Positions 51,013 to 60,467 of a stretch of 64,000 bases of DNA are shown piece after piece. The position numbers were made by a program, and so were the translations under genes. Source of the DNA: an actinobacterium acAMD-2 (GTDB taxonomy: Bacteria > Actinomycetota > Actinomycetes > UBA12327); contig JNSE01000033.1 in the NCBI GenBank assembly GCA_000754455.1, positions 1 through 64,000 of the forward strand. The letters are read 5' to 3'. Position 1 is the stretch's first letter, and each line of letters begins with the position of its first letter. The notes under the pieces were generated by a model. The model had not been told where the DNA came from. It saw nothing but the letters and a program-made list of their open reading frames with translations, and searched no databases.

Positions 51013-52437
51013 GTGTCCGCTGAGCAACATGCGCTGGTTAGCCGTGTTGTCGCCGCCAACCCGGTCATTGGGGAACTAGGTGAGCGCTTTACGGCTGCCG
51101 GGTTTGAGCTGTCGCTGGTCGGCGGCAGTGTGCGCGATGCGCTGTTGGGCCGATTGGGCCATGACCTGGATTTCACCACGAATGCTCGCCCCGATGACAT
51201 CACAAAGTTGATCACTGGTTGGGCTGATGCCATTTGGGATGTCGGCCGTGAGTTCGGAACGATTGCTGCACGACGAGGTGATTTCGATATCGAGATCACC
51301 ACGTACCGCAGTGAAGAGTATGACCCTGATTCACGCAAACCAGCCGTTGAGTACGGCGACACCTTGGTCGGAGACCTAGGTCGTCGTGACTTCACTGTGA
51401 ACTCTATGGCTTTTACTTTGGGAGTTAACGAACTCGTCGATCCGTTTAACGGAACGAGCGATCTGCACGAGCGTCGATTAATGACGCCCGCAGCACCCGA
51501 GCAATCGTTTAGTGATGACCCATTGCGGATGATGCGCGCGGCCCGATTCGCGGCGCAACTGGGGTTTGATGTCGCAGAGGACGTCGTCACGGCGATGACG
51601 TCGATGAACGAACGAATTTCGATCATTTCGGCTGAGCGAGTTCGTGACGAAATCATCAAATTGGTGATGGCCGATTTTCCGCGAAAAGGCTTGGAATTAC
51701 TGGGCTCCACGGGCTTGGCCGAGCATGTCCTGCCCGAAATTGTGGGCATGAAAACCACGGTTGATGAACATAAGCGGCACAAGGACGTTTATGAGCACAC
51801 TTTGATGGTGGTGGAACAAGCCATTGACTTAGAAAAGTCCCACGAGCCAACGAGCGGACCTGATTTTATTTTGCGCTTTGCAGCTCTGATGCACGATATT
51901 GGTAAACCAAAAACGCGTCGCTTTGAAGGCGCCAACCGTGTGACATTTCATCATCACGAAGTGGTGGGAGCCAAGATGACGCGCAAGCGCATGAAGGCTC
52001 TGCGATTTAGTAACGATGAAATTGATCAAGTCTCAACATTGGTTGAGCTGCACTTGCGCTTTCACGGTTACGGTTCAGGTGAATGGACCGACTCGGCGGT
52101 GCGACGCTATGTTCGCGATGCCGGTGATCAATTGGTGCGTTTACACAAGCTCACGCGCGCTGACTGCACCACGCGTAATGCGCGCAAGGCCGCAGCACTG
52201 GCGCGCACCTATGACAGTTTGGAAGCGCGAATTGCCGACCTCGCAGCGCATGAAGAATTGGCATCTATTCGCCCCGACCTCGACGGCGAACAAATCATGG
52301 AAATCCTGGGAATTGGACCAGGTCGCGAGGTAGGCCAGGCCTACCGGTTCTTGCTTGATTTACGCCTAGATCGAGGCCCGCTCGATGCGGAGATGGCCAA
52401 GGAGGCCTTGTTGGCCTGGTGGGCAGCTCGGCCCTGA
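51013..52437 (+). CDS. cca: CCA tRNA nucleotidyltransferase
   Basis: A 474-residue class II nucleotidyltransferase with a GGSVRDALLG motif and catalytic DLDFTT. A DDPLRMMRAARFA region follows, then an HD domain with LMHDIGKP and HHHEVVGA. It completes or repairs the 3' CCA end, needed here since tRNA-Ala does not encode it. GTG has GGAGG six bases upstream. Next to murJ, as in mycobacteria (Rv3907c), without the intervening mutT4. Confidence 0.95.
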   Translation: MSAEQHALVSRVVAANPVIGELGERFTAAGFELSLVGGSVRDALLGRLGHDLDFTTNARPDDITKLITGWADAIWDVGREFGTIAARRGDFDIEITTYRSEEYDPDSRKPAVEYGDTLVGDLGRRDFTVNSMAFTLGVNELVDPFNGTSDLHERRLMTPAAPEQSFSDDPLRMMRAARFAAQLGFDVAEDVVTAMTSMNERISIISAERVRDEIIKLVMADFPRKGLELLGSTGLAEHVLPEIVGMKTTVDEHKRHKDVYEHTLMVVEQAIDLEKSHEPTSGPDFILRFAALMHDIGKPKTRRFEGANRVTFHHHEVVGAKMTRKRMKALRFSNDEIDQVSTLVELHLRFHGYGSGEWTDSAVRRYVRDAGDQLVRLHKLTRADCTTRNARKAAALARTYDSLEARIADLAAHEELASIRPDLDGEQIMEILGIGPGREVGQAYRFLLDLRLDRGPLDAEMAKEALLAWWAARP

Positions 52438-52464
52438 TCGAGCCAGCCAGCACCAGGGCGAGGA

Positions 52465-53748
52465 CTAGGTCGTGGTGGGTTTTCTCCGCCACCAGAGAAC
52501 GATTGCCGTCCCGGCGTAGAGACCCGCCACCACGAGGTTGGTGAGCAATGACCGGCCAGAGGCCGGAAGCACGATCGCGCCGACCGAAGCTGCGGCGACG
52601 AAGGCGACGTTGAACACGACGTCATACAAACTGAAGGTGCGCCCACGAAATTCATCGGGGATGGTTCGTTGCAAGATGGAATCAACACACACCTTGGTGA
52701 CCTGTGCACTGATCCCAACAAAGAACACGCCAATGAGTAGTGGTGTCTTTGTTTGTGGAGTGGCGATGATCAGTTGCGTGATGGCAGCGAACGACAGTGC
52801 AGAGATCAAAATATTTATGGGTGATAAGTACCGGGAGAGTTCGGGAGTGAGCACGGCGCCAACAAAAAATCCAGCGCCCGCAATCAGGACCACTTGCGCC
52901 AGCAAAGCCAATCCAGCGTCAGGGTTGAGTGGATCCGAAAATGTGTTACGTGCCAGAAGGACGGCGGTCACTGAAGCAAGGCCAAAGCAGAATCGCTGAA
53001 TGGCCGTGACGACAAAGGCTGTGGAAGCGGTGTGATGACGACGGATTTGACCGACGCCGGCGGCCAATTCGCGCGCGACCTCAATGACCGCCTTGAGAGC
53101 GGCAGGAAGCTCAGCGGCGGGCTCAGGGCCTAAGGCCCGACGGCCCAGTCGCAGGGCCAACGAACCAGCCGCGACGTAGAGACCGGCTGCCACAGCGATC
53201 AACATCGCATCGTTGGTGTCGGTAGCCCCGCCAAAAAGCGAGCGCAGGTACACGCCCAGCCCGGCGCCAAGGACGGTGCTGAGAGTCCCGAGGGTCGGAG
53301 CGATGGCATTAGCAGTGACGACGTTGTCGAGTGGAACAACGCGAGGCACTGATGCACCGAGCGCAGATAACACCAATCGATTAATGCTCACAGCAAGGAC
53401 GCCAACACTCAGCAGGGCAATTTCCGGTGCTGAACTCAATGCGATGAGCGCGATGGAAGCGACAAGCGTCGCGCGGGCAAAGTTGGCGATCAACAAAATT
53501 TGTCGGCGTTGCCAACGGTCAATGAACACACCAACAAAAGGCCCAATGACGCAGTAGGGCAAAATCAAGATGGCGAATGCGCTGGCGATGGATTGCGCAT
53601 CGGCCTGACGTTCCGGTGAAAACAGGACGTACGAGGCGAGGGCAGTTTGGAAAACCCCATCAGCAAACTGCCCAGCCATACGCACGCTGAGCAGCCGGCG
53701 AAAGCCGGAGCCACGAACAACTGTGGCCACATCGCTGATGTAACTCAC
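52465..53748 (-). CDS. MFS-type transporter
   Basis: A 427-residue protein with about twelve membrane helices and the loop 2-3 motif FVGVFIDRWQRRQIL, which fits DHA3-like major facilitator exporters. The middle DSILQRTIPDEFRGRTFSL marks the second half. Substrate unknown. It is 10 bp downstream of ino1, and a TAATAC box overlapping the ino1 stop lies seven bases before the GTG, so it may also have its own leaderless promoter. It is convergent with cca. Confidence 0.85.
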   Translation of the reverse strand: MSYISDVATVVRGSGFRRLLSVRMAGQFADGVFQTALASYVLFSPERQADAQSIASAFAILILPYCVIGPFVGVFIDRWQRRQILLIANFARATLVASIALIALSSAPEIALLSVGVLAVSINRLVLSALGASVPRVVPLDNVVTANAIAPTLGTLSTVLGAGLGVYLRSLFGGATDTNDAMLIAVAAGLYVAAGSLALRLGRRALGPEPAAELPAALKAVIEVARELAAGVGQIRRHHTASTAFVVTAIQRFCFGLASVTAVLLARNTFSDPLNPDAGLALLAQVVLIAGAGFFVGAVLTPELSRYLSPINILISALSFAAITQLIIATPQTKTPLLIGVFFVGISAQVTKVCVDSILQRTIPDEFRGRTFSLYDVVFNVAFVAAASVGAIVLPASGRSLLTNLVVAGLYAGTAIVLWWRRKPTTT

Positions 53749-53758
53749 AGGGGAAGTA

Positions 53759-54838
53759 TTACCGTTCGATGTCGCCTGCGATGAATTGCTCCACCTTGTT
53801 GCGGCAGATGTCGTCCGCGTACTGCTCCGGTGGGCTCTTCATAAAGTAGGAAGAAGCCGACAGAATCGGGCCTCCGATGCCACGGTCGAGGGCAATTTTG
53901 GCCGCCCGAATCGCGTCAATGATGATTCCGGCCGAGTTGGGCGAGTCCCACACCTCAAGCTTGTATTCCAAGGACAGAGGGACGTCTCCGAAGGCGCGAC
54001 CCTCAAGGCGGACGAAGGCCCACTTGCGGTCATCGAGCCAGGCCACGTAGTCGGATGGTCCGATGTGAACGTTGCGTGGAGCGATGGGGTCACGCAACTG
54101 CGAGGTGACGGACTGTGTTTTGGAGATCTTCTTTGACTCCAAGCGCTCGCGCTCGAGCATGTTCATGAAGTCCATGTTTCCACCAACGTTGAGTTGGTAA
54201 GTGCGATCAACCGTGACGCCGCGGTCTTCGAACAACTTGGCGAGCACGCGGTGGGTGATGGTGGCACCGACTTGAGACTTGATGTCATCGCCAACGATCG
54301 GCACGCCCGCTGCCGTGAACTTGTCAGCCCATTCCTTGGTGCCGGCGATGAAGACGGGAAGTGCATTCACGAACGCGACGCCCGCGTCGATGGCGCACTG
54401 TGCGTAGTACTTGGCTGCTTGCTCTGAACCCACGGGCAAGTAGCACACCAAAACGTCAGCCTTGGTTGCCTTGAGTTCAGCAACGATGTCCACTGGCTCT
54501 GCATCGGACTCAACGACCATCTCGCGGTAGTACTTGCCGAGACCGTCGTAGGTGTGACCGCGCTGAACCTTCACACCGGTAGGTGGAACGTCACAAATCT
54601 TGATGGTGTTGTTTTCGCTGGCACCGATGGCGTCAGCGATGTCAAGGCCGACCTTTTTGGAGTCAACGTCGAAGGCAGCGACGAACTCAACGTCGGAGAC
54701 GTGGTACTCGCCGAATTGCACGTGCATCAAGCCAGGAACGGCCTGGGTGGGGTCGGCGTCCTTGTAATATTCGACACCCTGAACAAGTGATGCGGCGCAG
54801 TTTCCTACACCGATGATCGCTACGCGAACCGAACCCAT
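53759..54838 (-). CDS. ino1: myo-Inositol-1-phosphate synthase
   Basis: A 359-residue enzyme that turns glucose 6-phosphate into inositol 1-phosphate with NAD, the first step to phosphatidylinositol and, in some actinobacteria, mycothiol. The N-terminal Rossmann motif is AIIGVGNCAASLVQG, and LPVFIAGTKEW plus DDIKSQVGATITHR form the active site. Size and sequence fit the short actinobacterial type (Rv0046c). AAGGAG precedes the ATG, and padR ends 5 bp upstream, so the two form an operon. Confidence 0.96.
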   Translation of the reverse strand: MGSVRVAIIGVGNCAASLVQGVEYYKDADPTQAVPGLMHVQFGEYHVSDVEFVAAFDVDSKKVGLDIADAIGASENNTIKICDVPPTGVKVQRGHTYDGLGKYYREMVVESDAEPVDIVAELKATKADVLVCYLPVGSEQAAKYYAQCAIDAGVAFVNALPVFIAGTKEWADKFTAAGVPIVGDDIKSQVGATITHRVLAKLFEDRGVTVDRTYQLNVGGNMDFMNMLERERLESKKISKTQSVTSQLRDPIAPRNVHIGPSDYVAWLDDRKWAFVRLEGRAFGDVPLSLEYKLEVWDSPNSAGIIIDAIRAAKIALDRGIGGPILSASSYFMKSPPEQYADDICRNKVEQFIAGDIER

Positions 54839-54843
54839 GATCG

Positions 54844-55443
54844 TTACTCCTTGTTATTTCTTTGCTGCGCTGGGGCGTCCAACGCAGCCTTTGATCCACG
54901 CGACGACGGGCTGTCTTCGCGCTCTGTTGCAATGAGTTCGTTGAGCCAGCGCACTTCTCGCTCAACAGATTCCAAACCATGCTCCTGAAGTGCCAGGGTG
55001 TAGCTATCTACACGTTCGCTTGCTTGACGAAGTGAAGTGCGCAATGTGTCCAAACGCTCTTCGAGTCGTGAGCGACGTCCTTCAAGAATGCGCAGTCGGA
55101 CGTCCTTATTGGTGCGAGCAAAAAAGGCCAGGTGCACACCGAAGGCTTCGTCTTCCCACGACGCGGGGCCGGATTCACTGACCAGTTCTTGAAAGCGTTC
55201 TTTGCCATCAGCGGTCAACCGGTAAACGATTTTCGAGCGACGACCAGCGCCACTGGCATCGTCAGCGGCAATGAGTCCCTCGGATGTCATGGTCTTGAGC
55301 GCGGGATACAACGAGCCGTACGAGTAAGCCCGGAAAGTCCCCAGGGCGCTACCGATGCGCTTGCGCAATTCGTAGCCGTGCATCGGGGAATCGTGGAGTA
55401 AACCCAGCACAGCGAACTCGAGCACTCCGCTCGATCGCGCCAT
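54844..55443 (-). CDS. PadR-family transcriptional regulator
   Basis: A 199-residue PadR protein with an N-terminal winged helix (about 8-80, LGLLHDSPMHGYELRKRI) and a C-terminal helical dimerisation domain. It lies directly upstream of ino1, as in mycobacteria (Rv0047c). A perfect inverted repeat (55493-55515) stands 50 bp before its start, so it probably represses its own operon and thereby ino1. Ligand unknown. Confidence 0.92.
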   Translation of the reverse strand: MARSSGVLEFAVLGLLHDSPMHGYELRKRIGSALGTFRAYSYGSLYPALKTMTSEGLIAADDASGAGRRSKIVYRLTADGKERFQELVSESGPASWEDEAFGVHLAFFARTNKDVRLRILEGRRSRLEERLDTLRTSLRQASERVDSYTLALQEHGLESVEREVRWLNELIATEREDSPSSRGSKAALDAPAQQRNNKE

Positions 55444-55492
55444 GGTTACCCCTTATCGCCGAACGGGGAACATTCGGGTTGACCGGTTGAAC

Positions 55493-55515
55493 TGATGTAT
55501 CAGAACGATACATCA
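55493..55515. promoter_or_regulatory. Probable PadR operator
   Basis: TGATGTATC (55493-55501) and GATACATCA (55507-55515) form a perfect 9-bp inverted repeat with spacer AGAAC. ATGT and ACAT ends are typical of PadR operators, although the spacing is wider than the common eight bases. It lies between padR and the divergent DUF5318 gene. Confidence 0.75.
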
Positions 55516-55643
55516 AGTTGAACCTATAGGGCGGTCGGGGTCCGGCGATGCAGATAGTGAGCAGATCGGGCGGCCTAGGCACGGCTCGCCCTCAGCCGAA
55601 CGGATCTGTGCCGGCAGGCGTAAAAGGGATTACGCTCGCGGCT

Positions 55644-56045
55644 GTGTGGTCCCAGCGATCGGTCGTGGTTTACGGCCTCCAGCGTCGAGCCGCCCTGGAA
55701 GAGCTCTTCCACGGGGGCGCCTTTCGCAGCGACCTGTGCGATGCCGATCCCTACACCTTGCGGGCTGCCAAGCATCACGGTGAAGCGACGCAACGCTTGT
55801 GTCCGGTTTGTCGTAAGGAAAATCTGACCCACTTGACCTATGTCTTCGGTGACGAGCTGGGGCACTTGTCTGGACGCATTCGTGCGACGCGTGAACTTGA
55901 ACCGATGGCACATGAATACGGGGAATTCACTGTCTACGTGATTGAGGTCTGCCAGAACTGTGAGTGGAACCACATGACGATGTCGTTCGTCTTAGGTGAT
56001 GGCGTAGCAAGAGGAATTCCCCGACGTCGCCGTGCGGAGGCATAG
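55644..56045 (+). CDS. DUF5318 family zinc-ribbon-like protein
   Basis: A 133-residue protein with two cysteine pairs, CPVCRKE and CQNCEW, which probably bind zinc, and the conserved LCDADPYTLRAAKHHGE and VFGDELGHLSG segments of DUF5318. Function unknown; it is regularly found upstream of ponA1 in actinobacteria (Rv0049). GTG at 55644 is chosen because a TACGCT box lies seven bases upstream (leaderless) and the family begins here. Its end overlaps nothing but is next to the PBP ribosome binding site. Confidence 0.85.
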   Translation: MWSQRSVVVYGLQRRAALEELFHGGAFRSDLCDADPYTLRAAKHHGEATQRLCPVCRKENLTHLTYVFGDELGHLSGRIRATRELEPMAHEYGEFTVYVIEVCQNCEWNHMTMSFVLGDGVARGIPRRRRAEA

Positions 56046-56046
56046 C

Positions 56047-58098
56047 GTGCGCATCAATTACCCACGCTCGGAGCGCGATGGAGTCATGCGCTTTATTCCT
56101 TCGGGACGCCAATTCTTGGCGCTTGTGGGCATGGGTTTTGGCTTGCTCCTGCTGGCCTTTTTGGTCCTTTATGCGCTGGTTAAAGTGCCAACTCCCAATG
56201 AGTTTTCGACGGCTCAGGCCACGGTTGTGACCTATGCAGATAGCAAGACAGAGATCGCTCGAGTGGCCGATGCCAATCGCACCTCAATCCCACTGAGCGA
56301 TGTCCCTCTCGTCGTTCAACGCGAAGTCTTGGCTGCCGAAGATCGCAACTTTTATGAACATGGCGGGTTTTCTGCATCGGGAATTGCTCGTGCTGCCTGG
56401 AACAACGTGATTGGTGGATCAACGCAGGGTGGATCAACGATCACCCAGCAATACGCGAAGAATGCGTATTTGACCCAGGATCGCACCTTGACGCGCAAGG
56501 CCAAGGAATTGGTGCTGTCGATCAAGCTCAGTCAAACGCGGAGCAAAGAACGCATCCTCGAGGATTACCTCAACACCATTTACTTTGGCCGCGGCGCGTA
56601 CGGCATCGAGGCGGCATCGCAGGCGTACTTCAAGATCCCCGCATCGAAGTTGACCGGAACCCAGGGCGCGGTTTTGGCATCGCTGATTCGCTCGCCTGCG
56701 GGCTATGCACCGGAAACAAACAAGGATCGCCTGCGCGGTCGATGGAATTACGTCCTTGACGCCATGGTGGCTAAGGAATGGATTACCGAGAAGTCACGAG
56801 ACCGTCAAAAATTCCCCAAGATTGCCAAGCGAGGAAGCGGTAATCGTCTAGAAGGTGACAACGGTTTCCTGGTGGATATGGCACGCCGTGAATTATCGGC
56901 CTTGGGCTTTAGTGAAGAAGAAGTCGCGCGCGGCGGTTATCGAATCACTACCACTTTTGACCAAAAAGCAATGAACGCTGCGCGGACTGCTGTCGAAGAA
57001 AAGGGCCCGGAGACTGGGGTGAAGGGATTGCGCATTGGCATTGCTGCAGTTCAACCTGGTACTGGTGCGGTATTGGCGATTTATGGTGGGGACGACTACC
57101 TCACCGACCAGTTCAACAACGCCACGCAAGGCACCGTGCAGGCGGGCTCAACGTTTAAGCCTTTTGCGTTGGCCGCGGCCCTGGAAAACGACATTTCGTT
57201 ATACGACAGGTTTAGTGGAGTAAACGGTGCCACCTTCACATTCCCTGGATTTGCGCCCTATCGGGTCAACAACTTTGATGGATACAACGCCGGCGGGTCG
57301 ATCTCGTTGCTCCGTGCGACTCAGTCGTCGGTCAACACCGCCTATGTTGACTTAGAAAATGAGATCACTCCAGAAGCTGTTGTTGATTCGGCTATCCGAG
57401 CTGGAATTCCTGGGGCAACAGCGGGATTAAATGCCGGACCAACGACGGTTTTAGGCACCTCATCGCCTCACACCCTTGATATGGCTGCGGCCTATGCCAC
57501 TTTTGCCGCTCGTGGCTTGCAAGCCAATCCGTATGTCATCGCCAGCGTCCGGAATGCCAACGGTGGGTTGTTGTATTCCAAGCGCCCTGAAGTTTCGCGC
57601 GCGTATGACGCTGACATCGCTAGCCAAGTCACCTATGCGCTCACCCAAGTGGTGAAAAACGGTTCAGGATTTGCCGCTCAGGACCTGGGTCGACCAGCCG
57701 CTGGTAAAACCGGAACCACCAACTCAAACCTGTCGGCATGGTTTGTGGGGTACACCCCTGAAATTTCTGTTGCCGTATCAATGGCTAAGTCCACCGAGTC
57801 GGGTGGCTTGAAAACGTTGCGCGGAACGGGTGGGCTGACCCGCGTCACGGGCGGTTCCTTCCCTGCCCGCATGTGGACCGCGATGGTCAAGGCGTTCTTG
57901 AAGGACACACCGGTTCAACAATTTGATGGCACGACATTCAATTCCGGCGGTTATAGCGGGGGCGGTTCGTCTAGCTCCAAGTCGACGAAGTCACCAAAGG
58001 CAACGTCAACGGCCAAGCCCACGGCTGTGCCCACGACTAATGCACCAACTCCAGAACCCACGGTGCCACCTGCCACTTCGCCCGCTGCCACGCCATAA
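56047..58098 (+). CDS. ponA: Class A penicillin-binding protein (PonA1-like, bifunctional)
   Basis: A 683-residue enzyme with an N-terminal membrane helix (about 20-42). The GT51 glycosyltransferase domain has EDRNFYEHGG, GGSTITQQYAKN and RSKERILEDYLNTIYFG. The transpeptidase domain has STFKPF, SSVN and KTGTT. The end is a Ser/Thr/Pro-rich tail. GTG at 56047 is preferred because GGAGG lies six bases before it and overlaps the end of DUF5318. It polymerises and crosslinks peptidoglycan outside the membrane. Confidence 0.95.
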   Translation: MRINYPRSERDGVMRFIPSGRQFLALVGMGFGLLLLAFLVLYALVKVPTPNEFSTAQATVVTYADSKTEIARVADANRTSIPLSDVPLVVQREVLAAEDRNFYEHGGFSASGIARAAWNNVIGGSTQGGSTITQQYAKNAYLTQDRTLTRKAKELVLSIKLSQTRSKERILEDYLNTIYFGRGAYGIEAASQAYFKIPASKLTGTQGAVLASLIRSPAGYAPETNKDRLRGRWNYVLDAMVAKEWITEKSRDRQKFPKIAKRGSGNRLEGDNGFLVDMARRELSALGFSEEEVARGGYRITTTFDQKAMNAARTAVEEKGPETGVKGLRIGIAAVQPGTGAVLAIYGGDDYLTDQFNNATQGTVQAGSTFKPFALAAALENDISLYDRFSGVNGATFTFPGFAPYRVNNFDGYNAGGSISLLRATQSSVNTAYVDLENEITPEAVVDSAIRAGIPGATAGLNAGPTTVLGTSSPHTLDMAAAYATFAARGLQANPYVIASVRNANGGLLYSKRPEVSRAYDADIASQVTYALTQVVKNGSGFAAQDLGRPAAGKTGTTNSNLSAWFVGYTPEISVAVSMAKSTESGGLKTLRGTGGLTRVTGGSFPARMWTAMVKAFLKDTPVQQFDGTTFNSGGYSGGGSSSSKSTKSPKATSTAKPTAVPTTNAPTPEPTVPPATSPAATP

Positions 58099-58121
58099 TT
58101 CTTAGTAGGAGGTTTGCCCTG

Positions 58122-58457
58122 ATGTTTGGTTCTTCATCCGTTCCATCAATGTCGTTAGCTGATCTATCCGATGAGTTGTTCTTGCTTGATGTGCGCGAGG
58201 ACGACGAATGGGAAGCCGGACATGCACCAACAGCGGTGCATGCAGCTATGTCGTTACAAGCAGGAATTCTTGATCTGCTTCCGGCTGAGGGGACAATTGC
58301 GGTGATTTGTAAAGCCGGCAGTCGATCGGCCAAAGTTACGCAGTTCCTGGTTGATCAGGGCCGCGAGGCAATCAATGTGGAGGGCGGAATGATGGGTTGG
58401 GCTGCTGCTGGTCGCCCGGTCATCACTAATCAAGGCGACGAGGGCTTCGTTCTTTGA
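58122..58457 (+). CDS. Rhodanese-like domain protein
   Basis: A 111-residue single rhodanese domain with active-site Cys63 in CKAGSRS and the DVREDDEWEAGHAPTA substrate loop. It could carry persulfide sulfur; the acceptor is unknown. AGGAGG precedes the ATG. Its stop overlaps the start of the FAD-linked oxidase gene (TTGA). Confidence 0.92.
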   Translation: MFGSSSVPSMSLADLSDELFLLDVREDDEWEAGHAPTAVHAAMSLQAGILDLLPAEGTIAVICKAGSRSAKVTQFLVDQGREAINVEGGMMGWAAAGRPVITNQGDEGFVL

Positions 58458-59764
58458 GTTCGCTACTCCTAGCGGACCTAGCAGACGTTGTCGGAGCTGA
58501 GCACGTTCTCACCGACCCCGATGTCACACAATCGTTTGGCACCGACTGGACGCGGGCCTGGTCAAGCATCCCGCTTGCGGTGATTCGGCCGGCTTCAACA
58601 GCCGAGGTAGCGGCCGTCATGACGTTGTGTCACACCCATGGAACGCCGGTGGTCGCACAAGGTGGCAATACCGGTCTGGTGGGTGGCGGTGTTCCCCATG
58701 GTGATCGCACGTCTGTTGTTGTGTCGATGACGCGACTGAACTCCATCGCAGCAGTGGATCGAGCAACGCAAACCGTGGAAGTGGGCGCCGGTGTGACGTT
58801 GTCACAGTTGCAAGCTCACGCCAGCGCTGCAGGATTTCGTTATGCCGTTGATTTAGCAGCGCGAGACTCAGCCACGGTGGGTGGAATGGTGGCAACCAAC
58901 GCGGGTGGATTGCGCGTCGTGGGACTGGGCGACACCCGCGCGCAAGTCATGGGCGTAGAAGCAGTGCTGGCCGATGGCACCATCATTCGTCGGTTGGAGC
59001 CGTTAGCTAAAGACAACGGTGGCTACAACCTCAGCCAACTGATGACCGGATCCGAAGGCACGCTGGGTGTGATCACGGCGGCTCGCTTGCGCTTAGTGCG
59101 TCAACCCGCAGAACCAGAAGTGGTCACGTTGATTGGTCTGCCGGATGTGGAATCAGCCGTTGATTTGGTGGCATCGGCTCGCCAGCGTGGTGACCTCACA
59201 GCGGCGGAAATGATCCGCGCCGAGGGGATGGCGATCGTTCGGGCCGTATGTGGGCTCACGCAGCCTCTAGCCCGTGAACACCCGGTATATTTATTGCTTG
59301 AAACTGCGACACTGCCGGATCTTCCTGACGATGTTGATGCCGCTGTCGATCCACGCATGTGGGAATACCGCGATCGCCAGGCCGAAGCCGTGGCCACCTT
59401 AGGGATTCCGTTCAAGCTGGATGTGTGTTTACCCATTGCGTCCATTCCAGAATTCTTGAACAAGATGGATCAACTGCCCGACACCCATGGACGCGAAGTC
59501 CATGTCTATGCACACCTTGGTGATGGCAACCTGCACATTAATTTGGTGGATATCGATGAACCAACGAGTGAGCGACTGGATGAGCAAGTGCTCACTCTCG
59601 TTGCGCAATTCGGTGGCTCTATTGCAGCCGAACATGGGGTGGGAGTTCACAAGACCAAGTGGCTGCACTTGTCCCGCAGTAGTGCCGAAATTGCGACCAT
59701 GAAGGCGATCAAGAACACCCTCGATCCGACCGGGATTCTCAACCCCGGGGTTTTGTTGCCCTAG
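58454..59764 (+). CDS. FAD-linked oxidoreductase (GlcD / D-2-hydroxyacid dehydrogenase family)
   Basis: A 436-residue flavoenzyme of the VAO family. FAD-binding motifs are VAQGGNTGLVGGG and GGMVATNAGGLRVVGLGDTRAQVMG, and the C-terminal HLGDGNLHINLVD and AEHGVGVHKTKWL complete the site. It oxidises a D-2-hydroxy acid such as D-lactate, glycolate or D-2-hydroxyglutarate. The TTG start overlaps the rhodanese stop by 4 bp, so translation is coupled. Confidence 0.9.
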   Translation: MSSLLLADLADVVGAEHVLTDPDVTQSFGTDWTRAWSSIPLAVIRPASTAEVAAVMTLCHTHGTPVVAQGGNTGLVGGGVPHGDRTSVVVSMTRLNSIAAVDRATQTVEVGAGVTLSQLQAHASAAGFRYAVDLAARDSATVGGMVATNAGGLRVVGLGDTRAQVMGVEAVLADGTIIRRLEPLAKDNGGYNLSQLMTGSEGTLGVITAARLRLVRQPAEPEVVTLIGLPDVESAVDLVASARQRGDLTAAEMIRAEGMAIVRAVCGLTQPLAREHPVYLLLETATLPDLPDDVDAAVDPRMWEYRDRQAEAVATLGIPFKLDVCLPIASIPEFLNKMDQLPDTHGREVHVYAHLGDGNLHINLVDIDEPTSERLDEQVLTLVAQFGGSIAAEHGVGVHKTKWLHLSRSSAEIATMKAIKNTLDPTGILNPGVLLP

Positions 59765-59784
59765 TTCTTCCCGGAGTCCGCACT

Positions 59785-60306
59785 GTGTCGTTCCCGCAGT
59801 TTGATGCGTATTCGCGCGAGCATGGCAACGTGGCAAAACAACGGTCGTGGCCCTTAGTTCTTATCGGCGCAGTGGTGGCTTTGGCTGTGGGCGCCTTGGT
59901 ATGGGTGGTGTGGCTCGCCCCTGGTCAGCCCACCGTTGATCAACCGGTGGCTACTGCTTCTGCGTCGCCTTCTGCGGAGGAGACGCCAGAACAAACCCCC
60001 AGTGCAACTCCCACCGGTACACCAACCCTGACTGCCTCGCCCACCCCCACCGATGAGGTGGACAACCCCATTGATGACGCCATCGTGGGTTACCCAGGTT
60101 CGCCTATCAAGCCATCGGCTGTCGCGCGCGATGTCGTGCGGGTGATTCAGCAACGCATTGTTGATTTGGGAACCAAGCTCACTGTTGATGGCGTCTACGG
60201 AACCCGAACGACCACTGCGGTAAAGGCATTTCAAAAAGACAATGGTTTGCCGGTGACCGGAATCGTTGATCGAGACACCTGGGGGGCGTTGTTCACATCG
60301 GATTAG
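59785..60306 (+). CDS. Membrane-anchored peptidoglycan-binding protein
   Basis: A 173-residue protein with a cytoplasmic N-terminus, one membrane helix (about 24-46) and a long Thr/Pro/Ser linker. A C-terminal peptidoglycan-binding type 1 domain follows (about 110-172, VDGVYGTRTTTAVKAFQKDNGL, cited in part). No enzymatic domain is present, so it may tether other factors to the wall. The GTG start has GGAG nine bases upstream. Confidence 0.85.
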   Translation: MSFPQFDAYSREHGNVAKQRSWPLVLIGAVVALAVGALVWVVWLAPGQPTVDQPVATASASPSAEETPEQTPSATPTGTPTLTASPTPTDEVDNPIDDAIVGYPGSPIKPSAVARDVVRVIQQRIVDLGTKLTVDGVYGTRTTTAVKAFQKDNGLPVTGIVDRDTWGALFTSD

Positions 60307-60310
60307 TAAG

Positions 60311-60391
60311 AATCTCTTGACCTGAATTTGACCAAAGATTGGTTTCCTCAAGAGGATTGTTCTGTCCGGTATGGGTAGATTTTGATTACCC
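60311..60391. terminator. Structured intergenic region after the PG-binding gene
   Basis: AATCTCTTGA (60311-60320) can pair with TCAAGAGGATT (60348-60358, one bulge). An inner hairpin ACCAA/TTGGT (60331-60335, 60339-60343) lies within, and a third GGGTA/TACCC hairpin follows (60373-60377, 60387-60391). It sits between convergent genes and probably ends transcription. Confidence 0.45.
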
Positions 60392-60467
60392 GGGTGTCGT
60401 CGCATCCCCCGTCGGCGGCACTCGGGCCCTTTAACTACGCCATGCCACTGGCCTTGTTTTTACGGGT

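Noticed and set aside
50928..51782. 284-residue minus-strand frame opposite cca
   Set aside because: Ser/Arg-rich low-complexity translation typical of a shadow of the cca coding strand.
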